NCBI RefSeq assembly: GCF_001886615.1
Contig: NZ_CP018139.1
Coordinates: forward strand, 2,852,001 to 2,916,000
DNA length: 64,000 nt
From: Halomonas aestuarii
GTDB lineage: Bacteria > Pseudomonadota > Gammaproteobacteria > Pseudomonadales > Halomonadaceae
Reading direction: 5' to 3'
A program made the position numbers and the translations under genes. The notes beneath the pieces were generated by a model that worked only from the letters and a program-made list of their open reading frames with translations, was not told the DNA's origin and did not search any database. Numbering within the stretch: position 1 is the first letter of the stretch; each line of letters opens with the position of its first letter. Shown here piece after piece: positions 53,579 to 63,651 of the stretch.

Positions 53579-56500
53579 GTGACCACCGAGACCCGCCAGG
53601 CCCCCGCCGCCCAGGCCGAGGATGCCGCCGAGCTTGATGCCCTGACCCGTGCCCTCGATGACGTCCTGCTGCGCGACGTCGCCCCCCTCGAGAAGCGACT
53701 GCGCGGCCTGCGCCGTCGGCTGAAGGAGGGCAAGCCCGTGGACCGGGGCCTCGCCGAGGTCCGCCACTCGCTCGAGCGCTCGCGACAGCTGGTGGAGCGA
53801 CGCAGGTCTCGGCCGGTCACGCTCGAGTACCCGACGTCGCTGCCGGTGGCCGAGCGCCGCGAGGATATCCTCGCGGCCCTGAAGGAGCACCAGGTGGTGG
53901 TGGTCGCCGGCGAGACCGGCTCGGGCAAGACCACCCAGTTGCCCAAGCTCTGCCTGGAGCTGGGCCTCGGGCGTCGCGGCCTGATCGGCCACACCCAGCC
54001 GCGCCGCCTGGCGGCCCGGTCGGTGGCCACGCGCCTGGCCGAGGAGCTCGAGGCCCCGCTGGGCGACCAGGTCGGCTACCAGGTGCGCTTCACCGACCAG
54101 AGCAGCGACGACACCCTCGTCAAGCTGATGACCGACGGCATCCTGCTGGCCGAGACGCGCCGCGATCCGGACCTCCGGCGGTACGAGGCGATCATCATCG
54201 ACGAGGCCCACGAGCGCAGCCTCAACATCGACTTCCTGCTCGGCTACCTCAAGCGTCTCACCGCGCGGCGGCCCGACCTCAAGGTGATCATCACCTCGGC
54301 GACCATCGACGTCGACCGCTTCGCGGCGCACTTCGGCCACCGGGATGCCCAGGGCCAGGATCGGCCGGCGCCGGTGGTGGAGGTCTCCGGCCGGACCTAC
54401 CCGGTGGAGGTGCGTTACCGGCCCCTGGTGCGCCATGACGACGACGAGGAGGACCGCACCCTGCAGGAGGGCATCCTCCATGCCGTGGAGGAGATCGAGC
54501 AGGTCGAGCGCGAGAAGCGCTGGTTCCACGGGCCGCGCGACATCCTGGTGTTCCTGCCCGGCGAGCGGGAGATCCGCGAGACCGCCGACACCCTGCGCCG
54601 GGCCGATCTGCGCGGCACCGAGATCCTGCCACTCTATGCGCGGCTCTCCAACGCCGAGCAGAACCGGGTCTTCGCGCCCCACGCGGGGCGGCGCATCGTG
54701 CTCTCCACCAACGTCGCGGAGACCTCGCTGACCGTGCCGGGCATCCGCTACGTGATCGACCCGGGGCTGGTCCGCATCAGCCGCTACAGCTACAAGGCCA
54801 AGATCCAGCGCCTGCCGGTCGAGCCGGTCAGCCAGGCCAGCGCCGACCAGCGCAAGGGGCGCTGCGGTCGCGTGGCCGAAGGCGTCTGCATCCGTCTTTA
54901 CGAGGAGGAGGACTTCCTCGCCCGGCCCGCATTCACCGACCCCGAGATCCGCCGCACCAACCTGGCCTCGGTGATCCTCTCGATGCTGTCGCTCAAGCTC
55001 GGTGACATCGAGGCCTTTCCCTTCGTCGACCCGCCGGATTCGCGCTTCATCACCGACGGCTTTCGGCTGCTCTTCGAGCTCGGCGCGGTCGACGCGGGCA
55101 ACCGCCTGACCCCGCTGGGGCGCAAGCTGGCCCGGCTGCCCATCGACCCGCGCCTGGCCCGCATGGTGCTGGCCGGGGCCGAGCAGGGGGGGCTTCGCGA
55201 GGTGCTGATCGTGGTCGCCGGCCTGGCGGTCCAGGATCCCCGCGACCGCCCGGCCGACAAGCGCCAGGCCGCCGACCAGGCCCACCGCCGCTGGCACGAC
55301 CCGGAGTCCGACTTCGTGGCCCTGCTCAACCTCTGGCACGGCTTCGAGGCCGCCCGGGAGGAGCTCTCCGGCAACCGGCTGCGCCGCTGGTGCAAGGATC
55401 ACTACCTGAACTACCTGCGCCTGCGCGAGTGGCACGACACCTTCCGCCAGCTGCGCCAGCTGCTGCGCGACATGGACATCGAGGTTCCGCCGCCGGCCCC
55501 GAGCCCGATCCAGGGCCCGCACGAGGACGACAAGGCCCGTCGGCAGGCCCGCCGGGAGCACGCCGTGACCCTGCACAAGGCGCTGCTCACCGGGCTGCTC
55601 TCTAATCTCGGCCTGCTCACCGAGCAGCGCGAGTACCTGGGGGCGCGCAACCGCAAGTTCCTGGTCCATCCGGGCTCGGGGCTCGCCAAGAAGTCGCCCA
55701 AGTGGGTGATGGCGTTCGAGCTGGTGGAGACGACCAAGCTCTTCGCCCGCACCGTCGCCCGGATCGAGCCCCAGTGGATCGAGCCGGTGGCCGGCCACCT
55801 GGTGAAGCGCTCCCATGCCGAGCCCCACTGGGAGATGAAGCGCGCCCAGGTCGTGGCGACGGAGCAGGTCACCCTGTTCGGCCTGCCCATCGTCACGGGG
55901 CGCAAGGTCAACTTCGGCCCGATCGATCCGGTGCTGTCCCGGGAGCTGTTCATCCGGCGCGCGCTGGTCGAGGGCGAATTCAGGACCCGCGGCGACTTCT
56001 TCGCCCACAATCGCGCGCTGGTGGAGGAGGTCGAGGACCTCGAGGACCGTGCCCGCAAGCGGGACATCCTGGTCGACGAGGAGACCCTCTTCGCCTTCTA
56101 CGACGAGCGGCTCCCCGCCGATATCGTCAACGGCAAGGGCTTCGAGGCCTGGCGCAGGAAGGCCGAGGTCGAGAACCCCGACATCCTCAAGTTCGACCGC
56201 TCGGCCCTGCTGGCTCGGGAGGCCGGCGAGGTCACCCAGGCCGACTATCCGGACGAGCTCACGCTGAACGGGGTGCGCTACCCGCTTGCCTACCACTTCG
56301 AGCCCGGCGCCCCCGATGACGGCGTGACGCTCACCGTGCCGGCTGCCATGCTGCCCCAGCTGCCCCTGGCCCGGCTGGAGTGGCTGGTGCCGGGCCTGCT
56401 GCGCGAGAAGTGCATCGCCCTGATGAAGTCGCTGCCCAAGGCGGTCCGGCGCCAGGTGGTGCCGATTCCCGACTGGGTGGACGCCGCCCTGGAGGCCATG

Positions 56501-57607
56501 ACGCCGGACGACATCCCCCTCACCGAGGCGCTGGGGGAATTCCTGCGCCGCAAGGCCGGCGTCCGCCTCCATCCCGACGACTGGCGCACCGACTCCCTCG
56601 AGCCCCACCTGGTGATGAACCTGCGGGTGGTGGACCATCAGGGCGAGACCCTGGGCCAGGGCCGTGATGCCCGCGAACTGGAGCGCCGCTTCGAGGCGGC
56701 CGCGGGCGAGGGCGCCCGGGCCCTGGCCGTCCAGGCCAGCGACGAGGGCGAGCTCGAGGCCCTGCCCGAGACGCCGCTGCCCGAGTCCCGGGTCACCACC
56801 CAGGCCGGTATCCGGGTGGAGGCCTATCCCGCCCTGGTGCCGGACAGGGAGGCCTTCCGGGTCGAGCTGTTCGACCATCCCGACAAGGCCCGCGAGGCCC
56901 ATCGCGCGGGCGTGGTGCAGGCCGCCATGGACCAGCTGCCCGAGCAGGCACGGGCCATCGAGCGGCTGAAGGGGCTGTCGACCTGCGCGCTGCTGTTCGC
57001 CAAGGTGGGCGGCAAGCGGGTGCTGGTCGAGGACGTGGTGGCGGCGGTCTTTCGCCAGGTGATGGCCACCGACCCGCTGCCGCGCTCCCGCGACGAGCTC
57101 CAGGCGAGGCTCGAGGCCACCCGCGACGATCTGCTGCCCCGGGCCGAGGCCCTGGTGGCGACCCTGGAGCAGGCGCTCAAGGGTCACCTGGCCGTGACCA
57201 AGGCGCTGAAGGGCAACCTGAACCTGGCGCTGGCGCTGGTGTACAGTGACCTCAAGGCCCAGATGCAGCGCCTCGTGCACCCCGGCTTCGTCAGCGAGGC
57301 CGGCGAGTGGCTCGAGGAGTATCCCCGCTACATGGAAGCGGCCCTGATTCGCCTGGAGAAGGCGCCGCGGGAGCGCATGCGCGACCAGATGCAGATGCAG
57401 GAGGTCCAGGACTTCGAGGCGCGCCTGGCGGCCCGTCGCGAGAGCGAACGGCGCGGCGGGGTGGAGGACCCGGCCCTGGTGGAATTCGGCTGGTGGATCG
57501 AGGAACTCAGGGTCTCCCTCTTCGCCCAGCAGCTGGGCACGAAGTTTCCGGTCTCCGCCAAACGCCTCGAGAAACGCTGGGCAGAACTCACAGGGAGGAC
57601 GGCATGA
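53579..57607 (+). CDS. hrpA: ATP-dependent RNA helicase HrpA
   Basis: A 1342-residue DEAH-box helicase. Walker A is VVAGETGSGKTTQLPKLCLE (near residue 110), the DEAH box is IIIDEAHERSLNIDFLLGYL, motif III is ITSATIDVDRF, and motif VI is ADQRKGRCGRVAEGVCI. The helicase-associated and OB-like regions follow, then the long HrpA-specific C-terminal part (LPVARE-type DUF3418 region, about 720-1330). HrpA frees stalled ribosomes on mRNA in E. coli. The start is GTG 53579 with a weak ribosome site; a nearby ATG at 53544 is out of frame. The stop overlaps the next gene by 4 bases. Confidence 0.94.
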   Translation: MTTETRQAPAAQAEDAAELDALTRALDDVLLRDVAPLEKRLRGLRRRLKEGKPVDRGLAEVRHSLERSRQLVERRRSRPVTLEYPTSLPVAERREDILAALKEHQVVVVAGETGSGKTTQLPKLCLELGLGRRGLIGHTQPRRLAARSVATRLAEELEAPLGDQVGYQVRFTDQSSDDTLVKLMTDGILLAETRRDPDLRRYEAIIIDEAHERSLNIDFLLGYLKRLTARRPDLKVIITSATIDVDRFAAHFGHRDAQGQDRPAPVVEVSGRTYPVEVRYRPLVRHDDDEEDRTLQEGILHAVEEIEQVEREKRWFHGPRDILVFLPGEREIRETADTLRRADLRGTEILPLYARLSNAEQNRVFAPHAGRRIVLSTNVAETSLTVPGIRYVIDPGLVRISRYSYKAKIQRLPVEPVSQASADQRKGRCGRVAEGVCIRLYEEEDFLARPAFTDPEIRRTNLASVILSMLSLKLGDIEAFPFVDPPDSRFITDGFRLLFELGAVDAGNRLTPLGRKLARLPIDPRLARMVLAGAEQGGLREVLIVVAGLAVQDPRDRPADKRQAADQAHRRWHDPESDFVALLNLWHGFEAAREELSGNRLRRWCKDHYLNYLRLREWHDTFRQLRQLLRDMDIEVPPPAPSPIQGPHEDDKARRQARREHAVTLHKALLTGLLSNLGLLTEQREYLGARNRKFLVHPGSGLAKKSPKWVMAFELVETTKLFARTVARIEPQWIEPVAGHLVKRSHAEPHWEMKRAQVVATEQVTLFGLPIVTGRKVNFGPIDPVLSRELFIRRALVEGEFRTRGDFFAHNRALVEEVEDLEDRARKRDILVDEETLFAFYDERLPADIVNGKGFEAWRRKAEVENPDILKFDRSALLAREAGEVTQADYPDELTLNGVRYPLAYHFEPGAPDDGVTLTVPAAMLPQLPLARLEWLVPGLLREKCIALMKSLPKAVRRQVVPIPDWVDAALEAMTPDDIPLTEALGEFLRRKAGVRLHPDDWRTDSLEPHLVMNLRVVDHQGETLGQGRDARELERRFEAAAGEGARALAVQASDEGELEALPETPLPESRVTTQAGIRVEAYPALVPDREAFRVELFDHPDKAREAHRAGVVQAAMDQLPEQARAIERLKGLSTCALLFAKVGGKRVLVEDVVAAVFRQVMATDPLPRSRDELQARLEATRDDLLPRAEALVATLEQALKGHLAVTKALKGNLNLALALVYSDLKAQMQRLVHPGFVSEAGEWLEEYPRYMEAALIRLEKAPRERMRDQMQMQEVQDFEARLAARRESERRGGVEDPALVEFGWWIEELRVSLFAQQLGTKFPVSAKRLEKRWAELTGRTA

Positions 57608-58725
57608 GCCAGGTAGTGATCACCGGCACGGGGCTCTACACCCCGGAGCACACCATCGACAACGCGGCCCTGGTGGCCTCGTTCAATGCCTGGGTGGATG
57701 CCGAGAACGCGCGCCATGCCGAGGCCATCGCCGCCGGGGAGCGGGAGCCGCTTGCGCACTCCAGTACCGAGTTCATCGTCAAGGCCTCGGGCATCCACAG
57801 CCGCTATGTGCTGGATGCCGAGGGGATCCTCGACCCCGAGCGCATGCGTCCCCGGCTGCCGGAGCGCGTCAACGATGCGCCCTCCATCCAGTGCGAGATG
57901 GGGCTGGCCGCGGCGAATCAGGCGCTGGAGGCCGCGGGCGTCGCCGCCGAGCAGATCGAGCTGGTGATCGTGGCCTGTTCCAACCTGGAGCGGCCCTATC
58001 CGGCGGTGGCGGTGGAGCTCCAGGCGGCGCTGGGCGCGGGTGGCTATGCCTTCGACATGAACGTCGCCTGCAGCTCGGCGACCTTCGCCATCGAGACTGC
58101 CGCCAACGCCATCCGCGCGGGCAGCGTCCGGCGCGCGCTGGTGGTCGACCCGGAGATCTGCTCGGCGCACCTCAACTTCCGGGACCGCGACAGCCACTTC
58201 ATCTTCGGGGATGCCTGCACCGCCATCGTGCTGGAGAGCGAGGAGGTGGCCGCCGCCGAAGAGCGCTTCGAGATCCTCGGCACGCGGCTCGTGACCCGTT
58301 TCTCCAACGCCATCCGCAACAATGCCGGCTTCCTCAACCGGGTCACCGACAGCGATCCCCAGGCCATCGACAAGCTCTTCGTCCAGGAGGGGCGGCGGGT
58401 CTTCAAGGAGGTCTGTCCGCTGGTGGCGGCGCTGATCACCGATCACCTGGCGAGCCTCGAGCTGATCGGCGCCGACCTCTCGCGGCTCTGGCTGCACCAG
58501 GCCAACCGTCACATGAATGACCTCATCGCCCGGCGCGTGCTGGGGCATGATCCGGACCCCGATCAGGCGCCGATCATCCTCGATCGCTACGCCAACACCA
58601 GCTCCGCGGGCTCGATCATTGCCTTTCACCTGCACCGGCACGACCTGGCGCCCGGCGCGCTGGGGGTGGTCTGTTCCTTCGGCGCGGGCTACAGTGCCGG
58701 CAGTGTGGTGGTGCGTCGCCAATGA
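57604..58725 (+). CDS. 3-oxoacyl-ACP synthase III family protein
   Basis: A 373-residue thiolase-fold condensing enzyme of the FabH group. The active-site Cys is in FDMNVACSSATFAIE (about residue 155), the His in LWLHQANRHMNDL (about 300) and the Asn in RYANTSSAGSIIAFH (about 333). It is longer than housekeeping FabH and has an insert near residues 30-70 (WVDAENARHAEAIAAGERE), as in the FabH-like enzymes of pseudomonads that prime fatty-acid synthesis from beta-oxidation intermediates. ATGA overlap with hrpA shows translational coupling despite the unrelated function. The primer substrate is not certain. Confidence 0.88.
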   Translation: MSQVVITGTGLYTPEHTIDNAALVASFNAWVDAENARHAEAIAAGEREPLAHSSTEFIVKASGIHSRYVLDAEGILDPERMRPRLPERVNDAPSIQCEMGLAAANQALEAAGVAAEQIELVIVACSNLERPYPAVAVELQAALGAGGYAFDMNVACSSATFAIETAANAIRAGSVRRALVVDPEICSAHLNFRDRDSHFIFGDACTAIVLESEEVAAAEERFEILGTRLVTRFSNAIRNNAGFLNRVTDSDPQAIDKLFVQEGRRVFKEVCPLVAALITDHLASLELIGADLSRLWLHQANRHMNDLIARRVLGHDPDPDQAPIILDRYANTSSAGSIIAFHLHRHDLAPGALGVVCSFGAGYSAGSVVVRRQ

Positions 58726-58762
58726 GCGTCATGACAGTATCCGCAGGGAGGCGATCGTGCCG

Positions 58763-59530
58763 ATGAAACGACGTATGACGAAGTGGGCGGGGCGTGGTGC
58801 CCTGCTGCTGTCGCTGGGGGTGATGGCGGGCTGTGCCAGCAGCGGCGAGATGCGGGAGCGTCATCCGGACGATCCCTGGGAGGGCTTCAACCGCAAGGTG
58901 TTCGCCTTCAACGACGTGGTCGACCGCTACGCGCTCAAGCCGGCCGCCCGGGGCTACCGTTTCATCACGCCGGATCCGGTGGAGAACGGCGTGGGCAACT
59001 TCTTCTCCAACCTCGGCGAGATCCGCACCGCCCTGAACAGCCTGCTGCAGGGCAAGGGCACCAACGCGAGCGTGGCCACCGGTCGCTTCCTGATCAACAG
59101 CACACTGGGCATCGGTGGCCTGTTCGACATCGCCACCCGGATGGAGATCACCGGTCGCGAGGAGGACTTCGGCCAGACGCTCGGCGCCTGGGGCGTGGGG
59201 GAGGGCGCCTACCTGGTGCTGCCCCTGCTCGGCCCGAGCACGGTGCGCGATACCGCGGGCCTGCCGGCGGACATGTATACCTACCCGACCACCTACATCG
59301 AGGAGGACAAGGTGCGTGTCAGCCTCACCGCCCTCCGGGTGATCGATGCCCGGGCGGGGCTGCTCGACCAGGAGGCGCTGATCAGCGGCGACCGTTACAG
59401 CTTCATCCGCGATACCTGGCTGCAGCAGCGTCGCTTCGAGGTCCAGGATGGCGAGATGGGCGCGGACCCCTTCGCCAGCGACGACTTCGAATTCGATGAT
59501 GCGGACTTCGACGACGCCTTCGCCGAATGA
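58763..59530 (+). CDS. mlaA: MlaA/VacJ lipid-asymmetry lipoprotein
   Basis: A 255-residue outer-membrane lipoprotein that removes misplaced phospholipids from the outer leaflet. The signal peptide ends with a lipobox-like GVMAGCASS, so Cys23 is the likely lipidated residue. Family blocks are DPWEGFNRKVFAFNDVVDRY, NFFSNLGEIRTALNSLLQGK, TLGIGGLFDIATRMEI, QTLGAWGVGEGAYLVLPLLG and PSTVRDT. The tail is very acidic (DDFEFDDADFDDAFAE). A GTG at 58757 is an equally well placed start (AGGGAGG lies 5 bases from it and 11 from ATG). The other Mla genes are not in the window. Confidence 0.92.
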   Translation: MKRRMTKWAGRGALLLSLGVMAGCASSGEMRERHPDDPWEGFNRKVFAFNDVVDRYALKPAARGYRFITPDPVENGVGNFFSNLGEIRTALNSLLQGKGTNASVATGRFLINSTLGIGGLFDIATRMEITGREEDFGQTLGAWGVGEGAYLVLPLLGPSTVRDTAGLPADMYTYPTTYIEEDKVRVSLTALRVIDARAGLLDQEALISGDRYSFIRDTWLQQRRFEVQDGEMGADPFASDDFEFDDADFDDAFAE

Positions 59531-59542
59531 GGCCCTGACAGC

Positions 59543-60757
59543 ATGTCATCAGCCAAGCAACTGATCGGGGTGATCGATGTGCCGGGGCCCGAGCGTGACG
59601 CCCTGGCCCAGACCATCGCCCGTGACGGCCTGGCGGTGTATGCCGCCGATGGCGTGGAGGAGTTGCCGCCGGGAACGGCGCTGATCGTGGCCCATGCGCG
59701 CGCGGTGTCCCATGGCGACTGGGAGCGACTGGCCGCCTCGGTGCCGACCCTGGTGGTCAGCGACGAGCGCCAGGACGCCGAACTGCTGAGGGCTGTGGAT
59801 GCGGGTCTGGTGGATTACATCATCGATCCGCTGCGCCACGGGCCGCTGCTGCGGCGCATGATCGGCAAGGCCATCGAGGTGCATCGGCTGGCCGCGGAGC
59901 GCGAGCGCGACCGGGAACGGCTGGCCCACCTCAACGAGAACCTCGAGGAACTCAACGAGAGCCTGGAAACCCATCTCGCGATGCTGCGCCTCGACCAGCA
60001 GGCCGGGGGGCAGATCCAGCGCAAGCTCCTGCCGCCGCGCCCGCAGAGCGTGGGCGGCGTGACCTTCGACTACTGGCTGGCCCCCTCGCTGTATCTTTCC
60101 GGGGACTTCCTCGACTTCCAGCGCTTCGATGAGCGCTACAGCCTCTTCTATTTCGCCGACGTCTCCGGCCACGGGGCGTCCTCGGCCTTCGTCACCGTGC
60201 TGCTGAAGTACCTCTCCAATCGCTGGCAGCAGGAGTGGGACGGCCGGCACCCCGAGCGCCTGGCGGCCCGCTGGCTGGCGGCGCTCAATCGCGAGCTGCT
60301 GGATGCCGGCATCGGCAAGCATGCGACCCTGTTCGTGGGGGTCATTGACCATCAGCGTCGTTATCTCCACTATTCCCTCGGCGCCCAGCTGCCCATGCCC
60401 CTCCTGGTGGCCGAGGGCGAGGTGCAGGCGCTGCCCGGCGAGGGCATGCCGGTCGGACTCTTCCCCGATGTCGACTACCCGAGCCTGGGCTGTCCGCTGC
60501 CGGCGGAGTTCGGGCTGTGGCTCTGTTCGGATGGCATACTGGAGTGCCTGCCGGGGGATACGCTGGATGGGCGGCTCAAGGAACTTGAGCGGCGGGTCCT
60601 GGCCAGCGAGACGCTGGAGGATCTACGTGGCAGCCTTGCGCTGGAGCACCTGGCGGATGATGATGAAGTCGTCGCCCAGAGCGCCCCGGGTCACGAGGAA
60701 CTGCCAGACGACCTGACGATCATGAAGTTGAGCGGATTCGGCAATGATAAACCATGA
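59543..60757 (+). CDS. HsbR-like PP2C phosphatase with degenerate receiver domain
   Basis: A 404-residue signalling protein. Residues about 5-110 resemble a response-regulator receiver, but the phospho-acceptor Asp position is replaced (TALIVAHARA), while the end of the fold (DAGLVDYIIDPL) is kept. A coiled coil (about 115-150, LNENLEELNESLETHLAML) leads into a PPM/SpoIIE phosphatase (about 160-395). Its metal-site motifs are LSGDFLDF, FADVSGHGASSAF, LCSDGILE and ELPDDLTIMKL. Pseudomonas HsbR also has a C-terminal kinase domain, which is absent here. The next gene, an STAS protein, overlaps by 14 bases and is the likely substrate. Confidence 0.87.
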   Translation: MSSAKQLIGVIDVPGPERDALAQTIARDGLAVYAADGVEELPPGTALIVAHARAVSHGDWERLAASVPTLVVSDERQDAELLRAVDAGLVDYIIDPLRHGPLLRRMIGKAIEVHRLAAERERDRERLAHLNENLEELNESLETHLAMLRLDQQAGGQIQRKLLPPRPQSVGGVTFDYWLAPSLYLSGDFLDFQRFDERYSLFYFADVSGHGASSAFVTVLLKYLSNRWQQEWDGRHPERLAARWLAALNRELLDAGIGKHATLFVGVIDHQRRYLHYSLGAQLPMPLLVAEGEVQALPGEGMPVGLFPDVDYPSLGCPLPAEFGLWLCSDGILECLPGDTLDGRLKELERRVLASETLEDLRGSLALEHLADDDEVVAQSAPGHEELPDDLTIMKLSGFGNDKP

Positions 60758-61253
60758 AGGTCGCATCAAGGCGGCGTTCGACTCGGGGGTCTTCGTCCTC
60801 AAGCTGTGTGGCGACGTTCGCCTGACGCTCTGCGCCACCCTGGACCGCCAGGCCCGACAGCTCGCCGAGACGCCGGGGCTCGAGACGTTGATCATCGACC
60901 TGCGGGATACCACCAACGTGGATTCCACCGCGCTGGGGTTTCTCGCCAAGGTGGCCATGGCGGTGCAGGGGCGGGTCAGCGAGCGCCCGACCATCATCGC
61001 CGACAACCCCGATGTCCTGCGGATGCTGGACGTCATGGGGTTCTCGCGCATCTTCACCCTGGTGGAGGCACCGATCACCGAGGCCCGCGAGCTCTGCGAC
61101 CTTCCCACGATCCCCACCGACGTGGAGGAGACCCGCCAGCGGGTGCTCGAGGCGCATCGCATCCTGATGCGCCTCAACGAGCATAATCGCGAGGAATTCC
61201 AGCCGCTGGTGGAGATGCTTGAGGCCCAGCAGGCCGCCTCCCACGGCTCCTAG
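60744..61253 (+). CDS. STAS anti-anti-sigma factor, HsbA-like
   Basis: A 169-residue protein with an STAS domain (residues about 8-105). The phosphorylatable serine is Ser61 in TTNVDSTALGFLAKV. A C-terminal helical extension of about 60 residues (TDVEETRQRVLEAHRILMRL) matches HsbA rather than short SpoIIAA proteins. In Pseudomonas, HsbA partners an anti-sigma factor for flagellar genes and a diguanylate cyclase, depending on phosphorylation. Here the preceding PP2C protein would dephosphorylate it; the kinase must come from elsewhere. Confidence 0.88.
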   Translation: MINHEGRIKAAFDSGVFVLKLCGDVRLTLCATLDRQARQLAETPGLETLIIDLRDTTNVDSTALGFLAKVAMAVQGRVSERPTIIADNPDVLRMLDVMGFSRIFTLVEAPITEARELCDLPTIPTDVEETRQRVLEAHRILMRLNEHNREEFQPLVEMLEAQQAASHGS

Positions 61254-61298
61254 GGTCCGCTTCCTGAACCTGCCCGGTCGGTCGCGGCCGTTCTTCCT

Positions 61299-61316
61299 CT
61301 CGCCGCCTGCGGCGAG
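61299..61316. terminator. Hairpin between the HsbA-like and transaldolase genes
   Basis: A 7-bp stem, CTCGCCG / CGGCGAG, with loop CCTG lies in the 84-base gap between two convergent genes. No T tract is present, so activity is uncertain. Confidence 0.45.
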
Positions 61317-61337
61317 GTCACCGGCCGCCACGGGCGG

Positions 61338-62276
61338 TCATCCCTTCCTGAGTTCTCCCAGCAGCGTCTCCAGCTTGCGCTGGTCGGCCATGAACTTGCG
61401 GATGCCCTCGGCCAGCTTCTCGGTGGCCATGGCGTCCTCGTTCATCGCCCAGCGGAACTCGGCCTCGTCCAGCGGTTCCGGCGCCCGGGTCTCGGCATCC
61501 AGCGGCTTGAGGCGACGCTCCAGCGGGCCGGTGGTGCCGGCCAGCTCCTCCAGCAACTGGGGGGAGATGGTCAGGCGGTCGCATCCCGCCAGGGCGATGA
61601 TCTCCCCGGCATTGCGGAAGCTGGCGCCCATCACGATGGTCTCGTAGCCGTGGCCCTTGAAGTGTTCGTAGATGCGCCTGACCGACTGCACGCCCGGGTC
61701 GCGGTCGCCGGCGAAGTCGGCCTCGGGGTCCTGGGCCTTGTGCCAGTCGAGGATCCGCCCGACGAAGGGCGACACAAGGGTGACGCCGGCATCGGCACAG
61801 GCCTGGGCCTGGGCGAAGCTGAACAGCAGGGTGAGGTTGGTGTGGATGCCTTCGCGCTCCAGGATCCGGGCGGCGCGAATCCCTTCCCAGGTCGCCGCGA
61901 CCTTGACCAGGATCCGCTCGGGGCCGACCCCATGGCGAGCGTAGCGCTCGACCAGCGAGCGGGCCCGGGCCAGGGTGGCGTCGGTGTCGAAGGAGAGGCG
62001 CGCGCTGACCTCGGTGGACACGTACCCCGGGACGAGTTCACTGATCTCGCTGCCGATCTCCACGGCCACGGTGTCGAGGGCATCGTCGATGTCGGTGGCA
62101 TGGCGGGCGATCTCGGCCAGCCGTGCCCGGCGTGCCTCGTGCTGGGCCGCCTGCAGGATCAGCGACGGGTTGGTCGTGGCGTCGGTGGGCGAGAAGCGTC
62201 GGATCGCCTCGAGGTCGCCGGTATCGGCCACCACGGTGGTCATGGCCTTGAGTTGTGAAAGCAGGTCGTCTGCCAT
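61338..62276 (-). CDS. tal: Transaldolase
   Basis: A 312-residue enzyme of the non-oxidative pentose phosphate pathway that moves a three-carbon unit between sugar phosphates. It is a classical TalB-type barrel: [28 protein letters not shown], the Schiff-base Lys125 in [36 protein letters not shown] and [14 protein letters not shown] 62276 has a GGAGGG site; the open frame starts 69 codons earlier without coding features. Confidence 0.94.
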   Translation of the reverse strand: MADDLLSQLKAMTTVVADTGDLEAIRRFSPTDATTNPSLILQAAQHEARRARLAEIARHATDIDDALDTVAVEIGSEISELVPGYVSTEVSARLSFDTDATLARARSLVERYARHGVGPERILVKVAATWEGIRAARILEREGIHTNLTLLFSFAQAQACADAGVTLVSPFVGRILDWHKAQDPEADFAGDRDPGVQSVRRIYEHFKGHGYETIVMGASFRNAGEIIALAGCDRLTISPQLLEELAGTTGPLERRLKPLDAETRAPEPLDEAEFRWAMNEDAMATEKLAEGIRKFMADQRKLETLLGELRKG

Positions 62277-62415
62277 GGTGAGGGTCCCTCCGGTTGTCGT
62301 GGCGTTCACTTTAGCAAGGCAGGATGGGTGAATATAGGCGGTCGGGCCACTGGTCGGGTTTTCGGTTATCATTAGCCCTCTATCTTTTTCTTCACAGACT
62401 CCGTGGGGAGGCGCC

Positions 62416-63651
62416 TTGACCCTGAACTCGCGACGCGTGGCCCTGCTGGTCGCCGCCAACACGGCCCTGGCCCCCTTCGCCATCGATGCCTACCTGCCCG
62501 CCATGGCGGCGCTGGCGGACTCGGTCGGCGCCAGCATCCATCACACCGAGATGTCGCTCAGCGCCTTCCTGGCCGGTTTCGCCCTCGGCCAGCTGCTGTT
62601 CGGGCCGCTTTCCGACCGCGTGGGGCGCAAGCCGGTGCTGCTCGGCGGGCTGGTGGCCTTCATGGTGACGAGCCTGGCCATCACCACGGTGGACACGCTG
62701 CCCGAACTGTTGGCCTGGCGGTTCCTGCAGGCTCTCGGCGGCGGCGCCTGCGTGGTCAACTCCGCCGCCATCGTGCGCGACTGCTTCCAGGGTCGCGAGG
62801 CGGCCAAGGTCATGTCGACCATGGCGATGATCATGATGCTGGCGCCACTGGCGGCCCCGGCGGTGGGCAGCGGTCTGCTCTATCTCGCCGACTGGTGGCT
62901 GATCTTCGTCTTCCTGGCGGTCTACGCCGCCTTCCTGTTCTGGCTGATGGGGACCCAGCTGCCCGAGACAAGGGCCGCGGATCGTCCCTCGGCCTCCTTC
63001 GGCCAGGTCCTGTCGAACTACGCCAGCGTGCTGCGCCATCGCGAGGGCATGGGCTATATCTGTGCGGCCTCGATGTCCTTCGCCGGGCTGTTCGCCTTCA
63101 TCACCGCCTCGCCCTTCCTCTACCTGGACCATTTCGGCCTGTCGCCGGCGCTCTATCCCGTCGTCTTCGGCGCCAACGTGGTCACCATGGCGGCGTCCAA
63201 CCGTCTCAACATCCGCCTGCTGCGCCGTCGCAGTCCCCAGCAGAACCTGCGTCTGGGGCTGGGCATCCAGCTGGTGGCCACCTCGGGGCTCGTGCTGATG
63301 GTGGCAACCGGCCTGGCGTCACTCTGGACGTTGGTCCCGCTGGTCATGCTGTTCGCCGGCACCATCGGACTGGTGGCCCCCAACGCCATCTCCTCGCTGC
63401 TGGATCACTTCCACCACATGAGCGCCACCGCCGCGGCCCTGCAGGGCACCCTGCAGTTCTCCAGTGGGGCGCTCGCGGGGATGCTGGTGGGGGCCTTCGA
63501 GGTCGACAGCGCCTGGCCGATGGTGCTGACCATGCTGGTCGCCGCCACCCTCGGCAACATCGGCTTCCGAGTGCTGGCGGGCCGCGCAGGCGGAACCCCG
63601 CTGAACCGGTCAGGCGATGAGATGACGGAGGTTTCTCGCAACGTGTCATGA
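62416..63651 (+). CDS. Bcr/CflA-family multidrug MFS transporter
   Basis: A 411-residue, 12-helix major facilitator drug:proton antiporter. Motif A lies between helices 2 and 3 ([20 protein letters not shown]). The Bcr blocks [16 protein letters not shown] and [19 protein letters not shown] are present, as is [15 protein letters not shown] in helix 5. The start is TTG 62416 with GGGGAGG 5 bases upstream; it gives a normal short N-terminus before helix 1. Substrate unknown. Its stop codon lies inside the Pho box of the next gene. Confidence 0.9.
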   Translation: MTLNSRRVALLVAANTALAPFAIDAYLPAMAALADSVGASIHHTEMSLSAFLAGFALGQLLFGPLSDRVGRKPVLLGGLVAFMVTSLAITTVDTLPELLAWRFLQALGGGACVVNSAAIVRDCFQGREAAKVMSTMAMIMMLAPLAAPAVGSGLLYLADWWLIFVFLAVYAAFLFWLMGTQLPETRAADRPSASFGQVLSNYASVLRHREGMGYICAASMSFAGLFAFITASPFLYLDHFGLSPALYPVVFGANVVTMAASNRLNIRLLRRRSPQQNLRLGLGIQLVATSGLVLMVATGLASLWTLVPLVMLFAGTIGLVAPNAISSLLDHFHHMSATAAALQGTLQFSSGALAGMLVGAFEVDSAWPMVLTMLVAATLGNIGFRVLAGRAGGTPLNRSGDEMTEVSRNVS

